DNA from: an uncultured Bacteroidales bacterium
GTDB lineage: Bacteria; Bacteroidota; Bacteroidia; Bacteroidales; F082
Reading direction: 5' to 3'
DNA: 51,882 bases
NCBI GenBank assembly: GCA_937926515.1
Contig: CALAZZ010000149.1
Span: 1 to 51,882, forward strand
The translations under genes were made by a program, and so were the position numbers. This document shows, in pieces, positions 8,705 to 17,202 of the stretch; the stretch's first letter is position 1; every line of letters starts with the position of its first letter. The notes below the pieces were generated by a model. The model ran no database searches, had not been told where the DNA came from, and saw only the letters and a list, made by a program, of their open reading frames with translations.

Positions 8705-9577
8705 TTAGTCCACCATCACCACCATAAATTTGGAGGCACTCCAAAAGTCATCGGGATGCTTGATGAGCAGGCTGTCGACACTCTTAACACCAATCATTTC
8801 GTAGCTGCCAGCAGGATGAACAGTGAGCAACTGCGCCTTTCTTGCGAGTATTGGAAATTCGCTTACTTCACGCATGTCAATCTGTGTGAAGAGCTCCTTG
8901 TCAAAATCCTCACTCACCTTGCGGGTGGCCCCAATTCCAATAAAACCACCTGTTTTAATCACGATATTGTTCTCCTCAAGAAACTTTCGGTTTCCGATAA
9001 TATACCATGCCTGATTCATTTCATCGGTACGAGCTTTGATTTCCTCCTGACGTGCCTGGTTTAATCTTTGCATCTCGGCCAGATTTTGTTCGAGGTCGTC
9101 TATTGCAATCTGCTTCCGCGCCAGGTCTTCACGCAGCTGTGCTATTTCGGCATCCTTTGATTCGATCTGAAAGCTCAGATGAGCGATCATCTGCTCCAGT
9201 TCCTTATTATTGGATCCGGTTCTATTGAGCTGACGGCGCAGATCATCAACCACCTTGCGGTTCTCCTGAAGTAATTCATAAATGGCGTTGATATCCCTGT
9301 TGATCTCATCAACTTGGTCAAGACGCGATTCAGGGGAACCCGCTGATGACTCGCTGATCATCTTTTCCATACTTTTGATGGAATCGAGGTTGTCCTGTAT
9401 TTTGTTGAATGCACGTACGTAACTGAACGTGATGGTGTCTCTTTCTATCACAGCTTCAGTCAGGCTGTCGGCAACGCGATTCAGACGTTCTATTTCTTCC
9501 CTGTCCTTTTTAGTTCCACAGGATGCCATTAAAATAATGGCCAGGAATAAGCTTGGATAAAACACTTTTTGTTTCAT
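8705..9577 (-). CDS. coiled-coil lipoprotein of unknown function (possibly Cbp1-like)
   Basis: Protein of 290 aa with a lipoprotein signal (MKQKVFYPSLFLAIILMASCG, lipobox MASC, Cys near position 20). Residues about 25-190 are a long Glu/Lys/Gln-rich heptad pattern, a strong coiled coil, and the last 100 residues form a compact domain (AWYIIGNRKFLEENNI, GGFIGIGATRKVSEDFD, TVHPAGSYEMIG). From memory this resembles Bacteroidota proteins annotated as Cbp1-type collagen-binding adhesins, but I cannot verify that and would not transfer the adhesin function. It is probably anchored in the outer membrane facing the periplasm or the surface. It is a single-gene transcript, with a promoter-like box at 9607-9614 and a clear terminator. 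Confidence 0.75.
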   Translation of the reverse strand: MKQKVFYPSLFLAIILMASCGTKKDREEIERLNRVADSLTEAVIERDTITFSYVRAFNKIQDNLDSIKSMEKMISESSAGSPESRLDQVDEINRDINAIYELLQENRKVVDDLRRQLNRTGSNNKELEQMIAHLSFQIESKDAEIAQLREDLARKQIAIDDLEQNLAEMQRLNQARQEEIKARTDEMNQAWYIIGNRKFLEENNIVIKTGGFIGIGATRKVSEDFDKELFTQIDMREVSEFPILARKAQLLTVHPAGSYEMIGVKSVDSLLIKHPDDFWSASKFMVVMVD

Positions 9578-9606
9578 AGTTGTTTAGTTTTCAAATTATT
9601 TGACTG

Positions 9607-9614
9607 CAAAGTTA
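9607..9614 (-). promoter_or_regulatory. Bacteroidota-type -7 promoter box for the coiled-coil lipoprotein gene
   Basis: Plus-strand CAAAGTTA is TAACTTTG on the minus strand, an exact match to TAnnTTTG, 30 bases before the ATG at 9577. No good -33 TTTG was found at the usual spacing. Confidence 0.45.
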
Positions 9615-9828
9615 TGGTGATAAAAAGCGATTTCGACAAGATCCGCAAATTATTTTTGAACCTGTCTTTAAATGCAAAGTAGCATTTCATATTATATAAA
9701 TGAATATGCTTCCATAACCAATATATTATCAGTAGATTAACGAAAAACCATTGAGAATCTTGCGTAGAAATCCATTTTTTTTGAAAATGCCTTAGCTAGG
9801 TCACTCCAGGCATGACAGTAGTCCATTT

Positions 9829-10626
9829 TCACAAACCAAGGCTCATACTGAGCAATTCAGCTATGTCGTAGTTTTTCATACGCTCCTCCTGGTTTTTGTA
9901 TTTGATACCATCGGTTAGCATTACCATGCAAAAAGGACAGGCCGTGGCAATAATGTCGGCACCGGTTTCGATGGCTTCTTCGGTACGTTCGATAAACACT
10001 TCTTTGTCTCCTTTTTCCGCTTCCTTGAACATTTGTCCGCCACCGGCACCACAGCACAAACCAAAGCTTCGATTACGCCGCATTTCGAGTTTTGTAGAGG
10101 GGATTTTTCCAAGGACTGTACGTGGAGCTTCATACTCTTTGTTTGCACGGCCAAGGTAGCATGGATCATGAAAAACAATTTTTTTATCAGAAAATAAACC
10201 GGTTTCAATATTTAAGTTTTTGTCTGATATTAGTTTTTCAAGGAATTGAGAATGGTGATATACCTCATAGTGCCCGCCCAACTCGGGGTATTCATTTTTA
10301 ATGGTATTGAAATCGTGGGGACAGCAGGTCACAATTTTCTTCACCCCATAGGCATTTATCAGCTCAATATTGGTCAGGGCCTGCATCTGGAAAAGCATTT
10401 CGTTCCCTGCCCGCCGGGCCACATCGCCACTATCCGACTCCTCAACGCCCAGCACAGCATAGTCAACTTGAAAATAGGTGAGTATCTTAACAAATTCGCG
10501 GGTTACTTTCTTATACCTATCATCAAACGCTCCTGCCGATCCAACCCAGAATAACCATTCAGGTTTTTTACCTGCAGCAGCAAGTTCGGCCATGGTAGGC
10601 ACTTTAATTTTTTTCTTTTCGCTCAT
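9829..10626 (-). CDS. CCG-domain Fe-S oxidoreductase subunit (HdrB/HdrD-like) with a degenerate N-terminal domain
   Basis: 265-aa soluble partner of the membrane Fe-S protein encoded upstream. It has two cysteine-rich CCG domains of the heterodisulfide-reductase/GlpC type. The C-terminal one is complete: HDPCYLGR (Cys156), LCCGAGGG (Cys191/192) and CPFC (Cys230/233). The N-terminal one is unusual. Where homologues I recall from this phylum have VGCAGSFDDR, EESCTGD and CPHCFN, this protein has VGSAGAFDDR (Ser30), EESDSGD (Asp65) and CPHDFN (Asp105), leaving only Cys101/Cys102. The N-terminal domain therefore probably cannot hold a normal cluster. Context suggests electron transfer from electron-transferring flavoprotein to menaquinone. 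Family is secure; reaction is inferred. Confidence 0.85.
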   Translation of the reverse strand: MSEKKKIKVPTMAELAAAGKKPEWLFWVGSAGAFDDRYKKVTREFVKILTYFQVDYAVLGVEESDSGDVARRAGNEMLFQMQALTNIELINAYGVKKIVTCCPHDFNTIKNEYPELGGHYEVYHHSQFLEKLISDKNLNIETGLFSDKKIVFHDPCYLGRANKEYEAPRTVLGKIPSTKLEMRRNRSFGLCCGAGGGQMFKEAEKGDKEVFIERTEEAIETGADIIATACPFCMVMLTDGIKYKNQEERMKNYDIAELLSMSLGL

Positions 10627-10635
10627 AACATTTAT

Positions 10636-10740
10636 TTAGCAATGGTCATGTGTATGAAAGTTGAGTGGACAGTAAGGAGCTGCGACATCAAACAAGATTT
10701 CCGCTTTAGGTACATCTAAACTAATTTCGAACCTATCCAT
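10636..10740 (-). CDS. possible 34-aa small protein with a His/Cys tail
   Basis: Small frame in the 192-base gap between the two Fe-S oxidoreductase genes, on the same strand. It starts with ATG at 10740 and stops 9 bases before the next ATG. The product begins MDRFEISLDVPKAEILFDV and ends PLNFHTHDHC. The position suggests translational coupling and the His/Cys tail could bind metal, but at this length a chance frame is quite possible. Homologous operons I know of have the two large genes nearly adjacent, so a 192-base gap is itself odd. No family is recognised. Confidence 0.25.
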   Translation of the reverse strand: MDRFEISLDVPKAEILFDVAAPYCPLNFHTHDHC

Positions 10741-10818
10741 AAGAATCAGTAAATCTTTCCAGAAAACAATGTATTAAATAATTATTGACATTAAAATGGT
10801 CATTTGTTTACACACCAT

Positions 10819-12129
10819 TTATTCTTTCAGATAAAGCTCCTCAGCCCAGTTCATCCTATCCTGTTGCGAATATTGCCATGGAGCTCCATTGTTTTCAATG
10901 TTAGTAAAGGCAGTATTCAGACCTGAAGGGGCTGCTGATTTTTCCAACACCAGGTAACGCCGCATATCCAATATTATGGCTGGCTGATTGATATTAATGG
11001 GGCATTCCTCCGCACATGCATTGCACATGGTACAAGCCCACAGTTCTTCTTCAGTGATATAGTTGCCTAATAGGGATTTGTTATCATCATATCCCGCACC
11101 ATGCTTGATCAGGCCGGGCCCTTTTTCTTTCATACGGGCACGCACATCCATCATGATCTTGCGGGGCGATAGCAACTTGCCGGTAATGTTGGCCGGGCAA
11201 ACAGCTGTGCATCGGCCACATTCAGTGCACGACAGGGCGTTCATATAGTTCACCCAGTTCACATCATTTATATCCGACACCCCGAATTTTGGTGGTGCCT
11301 CACTGCTTTCGGCAAATGCAGCATTTGGATCAAGCATCAGCTTTACCTCTTTGGTGATGCTATCCATATTATCAACATGACCAAGTGGTGTTATTTTGCT
11401 TACAAAAACATTGGGCACCGACATAAATACATGAAAGTGCTTCGAATAAGGCAGAATATTGGCAAACAAGAATATCAACAGTATATGAAACCACCAGTTG
11501 AATTCATGCCAGAAATAAATATGTCCTTGGTCAATCCCTGTGACTTGTGCAGCAAAAATTTGGCTTATTGGGTAAAGCCCGGCAATTCCATGTCCGTGAT
11601 TATTGGCCTCAAGAACATAAAACACATTCATCCCCAGCAAACTCACCATCAGTAACAGGATGAATGTGAGGGCTATATTGGCATCAGCCTTTGAAACTGG
11701 TTTCATCTCGGTTCCATAAAAGCGCCTAACATTCATAAACAGACGTCTGAAAAGGAATACTACGATTGAAGCAGCTATTATGGCCGCAAATACATCTCCC
11801 GAAGCCATAAAAAAGTCGTATACCGGTCCCAATACCTGAAGCATTCGCTCCGTGCCAAACAAGCCATCGAGTACCATTTCGATGCTGCCTACCAGGATAA
11901 CCATAAATCCCCAAAACACAAGCGCGTGGAGAAACCCCATAACAGGATGGCGCATAATTTTGGTTTGACCGAGGGCAATTTTGATTGTGGTGATCAAACG
12001 TGCTGGTATGTTTTCGAGCCTGTATTTCCCGGTAAATTTAAAGTAAAGGAAAATCCGGCGCATGGTCCAGGCAAAGGCTGCAATTGTCAGGAGTAAGGCA
12101 AGCGTAAATAAGAGCTGTTTAGTCGTCAT
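10819..12129 (-). CDS. membrane Fe-S oxidoreductase subunit (NarI/DsrM-like membrane domain plus two 4Fe-4S motifs)
   Basis: 436-aa inner-membrane protein. The N-terminal half has about five to six hydrophobic helices of the respiratory nitrate reductase gamma type, with His residues in RHPVMGFLHALVFWG and WHEFNWWFHILLIF that could bind heme b. The C-terminal half has two 4Fe-4S motifs, CTECGRCTAVCP and CTMCNACAEECP. With the CCG subunit downstream it makes up a split version of the membrane oxidoreductases (older name DUF224) that pass electrons from ETF to menaquinone in fatty-acid and butyrate-oxidising anaerobes. It is divergent from icmF across a 221-base gap, which supports a role in acyl-CoA metabolism. 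Direction of electron flow and heme content are inferred. Confidence 0.85.
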   Translation of the reverse strand: MTTKQLLFTLALLLTIAAFAWTMRRIFLYFKFTGKYRLENIPARLITTIKIALGQTKIMRHPVMGFLHALVFWGFMVILVGSIEMVLDGLFGTERMLQVLGPVYDFFMASGDVFAAIIAASIVVFLFRRLFMNVRRFYGTEMKPVSKADANIALTFILLLMVSLLGMNVFYVLEANNHGHGIAGLYPISQIFAAQVTGIDQGHIYFWHEFNWWFHILLIFLFANILPYSKHFHVFMSVPNVFVSKITPLGHVDNMDSITKEVKLMLDPNAAFAESSEAPPKFGVSDINDVNWVNYMNALSCTECGRCTAVCPANITGKLLSPRKIMMDVRARMKEKGPGLIKHGAGYDDNKSLLGNYITEEELWACTMCNACAEECPININQPAIILDMRRYLVLEKSAAPSGLNTAFTNIENNGAPWQYSQQDRMNWAEELYLKE

Positions 12130-12319
12130 AGAATTGTTTCATGAAATCCATAGCAACTGCAATTTTACAAAATTCTTTTTCAATTATGCGGCTTCATTTG
12201 TAAATCATTAAGCTGTTCACCTGTAATTAAGGTTGTGTTGACATGCCGAAAACTTTATTGTTAACTAATTAACAACAAGTTATCCTGTCAAATATGTTTT
12301 AAAACAATCATGGAAACCC

Positions 12320-12327
12320 TATCTTTG
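12320..12327 (+). promoter_or_regulatory. Bacteroidota-type -7 promoter box for icmF
   Basis: TATCTTTG matches TAnnTTTG exactly, 23 bases before the icmF ATG. A TTTT run (12297-12300) stands where the -33 TTTG is expected, with a 19-base spacer. Confidence 0.5.
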
Positions 12328-12350
12328 TAGGCTATTCCAACTTATTGTAC

Positions 12351-15300
12351 ATGAAGAACACAAAACAAGCTGAACCTTACAAACCAAAGAATCATATACG
12401 CATTGTAACTGCGGCCTCACTCTTTGACGGGCATGATGCAGCCATTAATGTGATGCGCCGCATTATTCAATCCAGTGGGGCCGAAGTGATCCATTTAGGT
12501 CATAACCGTTCGGTTGGTGAAATAGTTGACACAGCCATACAGGAAGATGTACAGGCCATAGCCATCACCTCCTACCAGGGTGGGCATATTGAGTACTTTA
12601 AATATATGTATGAACTGTTGCAGCAAGCCGGAAGTGGTCACATCCGTATTTTTGGTGGCGGTGGTGGCGTGATCCTTCCCGAGGAGATGGAAGAGTTGCA
12701 TCAATATGGCATCACGCGCATTTATTCTCCAGATGATGGACGAAAAATGGGCCTGCAAGGAATGATTAGTGATTTGCTGAAAAAATCGGATTTTCCCACA
12801 GGAGTTAAAATAAATCCAGAGCTTGAAAAGATCAGGCAAAAGGACTATAAATCGATTGCCCAGCTGATTTCGGCAGCGGAAAACCACCCCAAAACAGTCA
12901 GGAATTTTATTGACGGATTGCCCGCACAAATAGAAAAGAAAGCACCTGTGCTTGGTATCACCGGCACCGGTGGTGCAGGTAAATCCAGCCTGGTCGATGA
13001 AATTGTGAGGCGCTACCTCCAGGATCAGAAAGACAAAAGCATTGCCATTGTTTCGGTTGATCCCTCTAAAAGGCGTACAGGTGGCGCCTTACTTGGCGAC
13101 CGCATTCGAATGAATGCCATCGACAGCCCGAGGGTGTTTATGCGCTCGCTGGCAACCCGACAATCGAATCTGGCGATGTCCAAATATGTGAAAGACGCTG
13201 AGATTATATTGCAGGCTGCAGGCTTTGATTTGGTCATACTGGAGACCAGTGGTATTGGCCAGAGCGACACTGAGATCATTGATCATAGCGATCTCTCCCT
13301 TTATGTGATGACGCCTGAATACGGTGCAGCTACCCAGCTGGAAAAAATTGATATGCTGGATTTTGCAGACCTAATTGCACTCAATAAATTTGATAAACGT
13401 GGTGCTATGGACGCCTTGCGTGATGTAAAAAAGCAATATCAACGCAACCACTTGCTTTTTGACATGGACCCTGAACAAATGCCGGTATACGGTACCATAG
13501 CCTCCCAATTTAATGATCCTGGAGTTAATGCCTTATATCTGGCCCTCCTTGATAAAATAAAAGAAAAGACCGGTGTGGTATTCAATACCTCGATGAACAA
13601 GCCGGAGGAGTTGTCGGAGAAGATTTTCATCATTCCGCCAAGGCGCGTCCGATATCTCTCCGAAATAGCTGATACTGTGCGTAATTACAATGAATGGGCT
13701 GATAGGCAAAGTCGGTTGGCCCATCAGTACCAAAGCCTGAGTGATAGCTTGCAGATGCTTGAGACAAAATCTGACGAGAGCATTTTTTCAGTTATTGAGT
13801 CCATGACTCATGATTTGCGGCAACGCCTTGATCCGGCTGCCTTGCAGGTGATAAATGGATGGGACCTAAAAAAGAAACGATATCAGGATGAGTATTATAT
13901 CTTTAAGGTCCGTGACAAGGAAATCAAGGTGGAAACACATACTGAATCCCTGTCGCACTTGAAAATCCCAAAGATTTCGATGCCACCCTTCCGATCCTGG
14001 GGTGAGATTGTGCGCTGGTCGCTGAAAGAGAATGTTCCGGGAGAGTTTCCATATGCAGCAGGTGTATTTCCATTTAAGCGTGAAGAGGAAGATCCCACCC
14101 GCATGTTTGCCGGGGAGGGAGGCCCTGAGCGCACCAACAGGCGCTTCCACTATGTGTCGCTGAATATGCCAGCCCGCCGGCTTTCCACCGCTTTTGATTC
14201 GGTGACCCTTTATGGCGAAGATCCTGACCGCAGGCCCGACATCTACGGCAAGATTGGCAATGCAGGCGTTTCCATTGCCTGCCTCGATGATGCAAAAAAA
14301 CTCTATTCAGGTTTTAACCTTGCCGATCCCAAAACCAGTGTCAGCATGACCATCAATGGCCCGGCACCTACATTGGTTGGTTTTTTCCTGAATGCCGCCA
14401 TCGACCAGCAATGCGAATTGTACATCAAGGAAAATGGCCTCGAGGCTGAGGTGACTATGCTGATCGATGAAATATACCGTCAGAAAGGAACCCATCGCCC
14501 GGCCTACCAGGGACAGTTGCCGGAAGGAAATGACGGACTGGGCTTGTTCCTGTTAGGTGTAACCGGCGATATGGTATTGCCTAAAGATATTTATGAGCGC
14601 ATCAAGGCAGAAACAATTTCAAAAGTGAGGGGTACGGTACAGGCTGATATCCTCAAGGAAGACCAGGCACAAAACACCTGCATCTTCTCCACCGACTTTT
14701 CACTCAAGCTGATGGGCGATGTGCAGGAATATTTTATTGACAACAGGGTACGCAACTTCTACTCCGTTTCTATTTCGGGGTATCACATAGCTGAAGCCGG
14801 TGCCAATCCCATATCGCAACTGGCTTTTACCCTGGCAAACGGGTTTACTTATGTAGAGTATTATCTTTCGAGGGGCATGAACATTGATGATTTCGCACCC
14901 AATCTTTCCTTTTTCTTCTCCAATGGGATCGATCCTGAATTTTCGGTGATCGGACGCGTAGCCAGATTGATTTGGGCCAAAGCAATGAAAAACAAATATG
15001 GAGCTAACGAGCGCTCGCAAAAGCTGAAATACCACATTCAAACATCAGGGCGCTCACTTCATGCCCAGGAGATCGACTTCAACGACATACGAACTACCCT
15101 TCAGGCTCTTTATGCCATTTATGACAACTGCAATTCGCTACATACCAATGCTTACGATGAGGCCATCACCACTCCCACTGAAGAATCGGTGCGCAGGGCC
15201 ATGGCCATACAGATGATTATCAACCACGAGCTAGGGCTGGCCAAAAACCAGAACCCCCTGCAAGGAGCTTTCATCATCGAGGAACTTACAGCACTGGTCG

Positions 15301-15728
15301 AGGAAGCTGTCATGGCTGAGTTTGACCGCATCACCGAACGTGGGGGTGTGCTGGGTGCAATGGAAACCATGTACCAGCGCGGAAAAATTCAGGAAGAATC
15401 GCTCTTCTACGAAACACTCAAACATTCCGGCAAATTACCCATTATGGGGGTGAACACATTCCTTTCCAGTAAGGGGTCACCCACCGTTATACCGGGCGAG
15501 GTTATCAGAGCCACTGTGGAGGAAAAGGAATACCAGATCACCATGTTGGATCAGTTGCACAAAACATGGGCTGACGAAGCACCTGCTGAACTGAAAAAAC
15601 TGCAAGAGGCGGCCATACACAACCAAAACGTGTTTGATGCATTGATGGATGCAGTGAAGTATGCTTCGCTGGGTCAGATTACTCGCTCCTTGTTTGAAGT
15701 GGGAGGGCAGTATAGGAGGAATATGTAG
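12351..15728 (+). CDS. icmF: fused isobutyryl-CoA mutase (B12 domain - MeaI-type GTPase - mutase)
   Basis: Adenosylcobalamin enzyme interconverting isobutyryl-CoA and n-butyryl-CoA, with a built-in G-protein chaperone. Start is the ATG at 12351 (1125 aa); a TTG six bases earlier adds nothing. Residues about 15-150 are the cobalamin-binding domain with the cobalt-ligating His in SLFDGHDAA. Residues about 200-420 are the GTPase: P-loop GTGGAGKSS, VSVDPSKRRTGGALLGDRIRM, and ALNKFD as the NKxD base-recognition motif. From about 540 on is the mutase barrel. The two residues separating isobutyryl- from methylmalonyl-CoA mutases are Phe586 (TRMFAGEGG; Tyr in MCM) and Gln774 (KEDQAQNTCIF; Arg in MCM), both of the isobutyryl type. 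It is followed by butyrate kinase. Confidence 0.95.
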   Translation: MKNTKQAEPYKPKNHIRIVTAASLFDGHDAAINVMRRIIQSSGAEVIHLGHNRSVGEIVDTAIQEDVQAIAITSYQGGHIEYFKYMYELLQQAGSGHIRIFGGGGGVILPEEMEELHQYGITRIYSPDDGRKMGLQGMISDLLKKSDFPTGVKINPELEKIRQKDYKSIAQLISAAENHPKTVRNFIDGLPAQIEKKAPVLGITGTGGAGKSSLVDEIVRRYLQDQKDKSIAIVSVDPSKRRTGGALLGDRIRMNAIDSPRVFMRSLATRQSNLAMSKYVKDAEIILQAAGFDLVILETSGIGQSDTEIIDHSDLSLYVMTPEYGAATQLEKIDMLDFADLIALNKFDKRGAMDALRDVKKQYQRNHLLFDMDPEQMPVYGTIASQFNDPGVNALYLALLDKIKEKTGVVFNTSMNKPEELSEKIFIIPPRRVRYLSEIADTVRNYNEWADRQSRLAHQYQSLSDSLQMLETKSDESIFSVIESMTHDLRQRLDPAALQVINGWDLKKKRYQDEYYIFKVRDKEIKVETHTESLSHLKIPKISMPPFRSWGEIVRWSLKENVPGEFPYAAGVFPFKREEEDPTRMFAGEGGPERTNRRFHYVSLNMPARRLSTAFDSVTLYGEDPDRRPDIYGKIGNAGVSIACLDDAKKLYSGFNLADPKTSVSMTINGPAPTLVGFFLNAAIDQQCELYIKENGLEAEVTMLIDEIYRQKGTHRPAYQGQLPEGNDGLGLFLLGVTGDMVLPKDIYERIKAETISKVRGTVQADILKEDQAQNTCIFSTDFSLKLMGDVQEYFIDNRVRNFYSVSISGYHIAEAGANPISQLAFTLANGFTYVEYYLSRGMNIDDFAPNLSFFFSNGIDPEFSVIGRVARLIWAKAMKNKYGANERSQKLKYHIQTSGRSLHAQEIDFNDIRTTLQALYAIYDNCNSLHTNAYDEAITTPTEESVRRAMAIQMIINHELGLAKNQNPLQGAFIIEELTALVEEAVMAEFDRITERGGVLGAMETMYQRGKIQEESLFYETLKHSGKLPIMGVNTFLSSKGSPTVIPGEVIRATVEEKEYQITMLDQLHKTWADEAPAELKKLQEAAIHNQNVFDALMDAVKYASLGQITRSLFEVGGQYRRNM

Positions 15729-16125
15729 AAGAAGGAAGACGAAATGTCCATGCCTGAATAACATTGACCGTTTTTCAGACAAGCACAGAAGATCATGTGA
15801 TGGTTAATTAGCTCACAGCATTTCATCATCAGTGGCAAGCGTTATGTTTTATACCTGATGAATGCTCCACGTTTAAAATCAACCACTTCTTTTTACGCTA
15901 CTCAATTCATCCGGCATTATCATAATGAAAACATAAATGCCTGTTTTAGAAGTGTACAAAAAATGTTTAGGCTTCCCTGGCCCCCCAGGCAAAAGCCAGA
16001 CTCAACTTTTAATTCATTTCCTTATCTTTCAATTGGAGATATGATGAAAATAGTTTATTGGGAAAGAGCAGAGATCATAATTATCCAAACAGTTTTTTAA
16101 CTTTGTCTGTTAAACCAATATAGCC
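15729..16125. other. intergenic region between icmF and buk
   Basis: About 400 bases without a convincing gene. An 80-codon plus-strand frame (15858-16100) runs almost into the buk promoter box, but its product has no recognisable domain, signal or repeat and the base composition is like the surrounding noncoding DNA. No strong terminator follows icmF. A short CCTGG/CCAGG hairpin near 15979-15992 has no T-run. The right end carries the buk promoter. Confidence 0.45.
16098..16105 (+). promoter_or_regulatory. Bacteroidota-type -7 promoter box for buk
   Basis: TAACTTTG, an exact TAnnTTTG match, lies 20 bases before the buk ATG. No -33 TTTG at normal spacing. It implies that buk can be transcribed separately from icmF. 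Confidence 0.45.
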
Positions 16126-17202
16126 ATGCTGCAGAAAAAAATCCTCATCATTTATCCCGAAGTGCGCAAAACGCGTATCGCGCTGTATAGAAACTCAGAG
16201 CCTATTTTCCTGAAAACGATCAAACATGCTGAAGAAGAACTGGCACAGTTCAAGACCATTCCAGATCAGCTTCCATATCGCACCAAAGCAGTGATTGAAG
16301 AGCTTGAAAAGAATGATTTTAGACTTGAACTGGTGGCCATTATAATGGCACGCAGTGGACTGGTGAAACCACTTAAATCAGGCATCTACCATATCAATGA
16401 AAGAATGGTGGAGGATTTGAAAGTGGGTATTATGGGGGTACATGCCACCAATCTGGGTGGTCTGATTGCTTTTGAGATTGCTAAAAAGATTGGGATTAAA
16501 GCCTATATGGCTGACCCTGTGGTTGTGGATGAACTCAGCGACCTCGCACGTATTACGGGCCATCCGTTGTTTGAGCGAAAATCCATTTTTCATGCACTTA
16601 GTCATAAGCATTTTGCACGCAAATATGCCAAGTCCATCAATAAGGCCTATGAGGATCTGAATCTGATCGTATGTCACATCGGGTTAGGAGGAATTTCAAT
16701 AGGTGCACACCAGAAAGGATTGGTAGTGGATGTAAACCAAGCCTTTGACGGGGGCGGACCCTTTTCGATAAGCCGTACAGGAACCTTACCCGTAGGACAA
16801 CTGGTAAAACTCTGCTATAGTGGTAAATACACCGAAGCGGAAGTCATGGAAATGATCACCTCCAAAGGAGGCTATTACGCTTACCTTGGCACGGACAGCA
16901 TCACACAGATTGACCGCATGATTGCCGAAGGCAATGAACAGGCACTGTTTATCTCACGTGCACTCGCCTACCAGGTTAGCAAAGAGATCGCATCATATTA
17001 TGCTGTTCTTGAAGGTAATCTGGATGCCATCATCCTCACAGGAAACATCTTTAACAGCGAACGTTTTTTGGATATTGTGAAACAACGTGTTGGCAAACTG
17101 GCTCCCATGGCGCTCTACCCAACCATTAACGACCTGGAGGCTCATGCTGTGAATGCCATGATGGTGCTCAAAGGTGAGGCTCAAGTGAAAGAATATGAAT
17201 AG
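16126..17202 (+). CDS. buk: butyrate kinase
   Basis: Cytosolic ASKHA-fold kinase, 358 aa, the usual length, interconverting butyryl-phosphate + ADP and butyrate + ATP; many members also take isobutyrate or other branched acids. Evidence: the first nucleotide-binding strand ILIIYPEVRKTRIALY, the strongly conserved GLGGISIGAHQKG and DVNQAFDGGGPFS, GTLPVGQLVKLCYSGKY, and the late AIILTGN adenosine motif. Its partner phosphotransbutyrylase (ptb), often directly upstream, is not in the window. Placement after icmF suggests the n-butyryl-CoA/isobutyryl-CoA pool is the source of its substrate. The end overlaps the next gene by 8 bases, which indicates co-translation. Confidence 0.93.
   Translation: MLQKKILIIYPEVRKTRIALYRNSEPIFLKTIKHAEEELAQFKTIPDQLPYRTKAVIEELEKNDFRLELVAIIMARSGLVKPLKSGIYHINERMVEDLKVGIMGVHATNLGGLIAFEIAKKIGIKAYMADPVVVDELSDLARITGHPLFERKSIFHALSHKHFARKYAKSINKAYEDLNLIVCHIGLGGISIGAHQKGLVVDVNQAFDGGGPFSISRTGTLPVGQLVKLCYSGKYTEAEVMEMITSKGGYYAYLGTDSITQIDRMIAEGNEQALFISRALAYQVSKEIASYYAVLEGNLDAIILTGNIFNSERFLDIVKQRVGKLAPMALYPTINDLEAHAVNAMMVLKGEAQVKEYE

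Noticed and set aside
12130..12350. Cobalamin riboswitch before icmF
   Set aside because: No B12-box-like sequence and too short; the promoter box lies only 23 bases before the start.
12351..15728. icmF read as methylmalonyl-CoA mutase with a separate MeaB
   Set aside because: The fused order B12-GTPase-mutase and the Phe/Gln active-site pair both indicate isobutyryl-CoA mutase.
15979..15992. CCTGG/CCAGG hairpin as terminator
   Set aside because: Only 5 bp of stem, no T-run, and about 250 bases after icmF.
15858..16100. 80-codon plus-strand frame between icmF and buk
   Set aside because: No domain, signal or conserved-looking composition, and it runs into the buk promoter box at 16098. Most likely chance.
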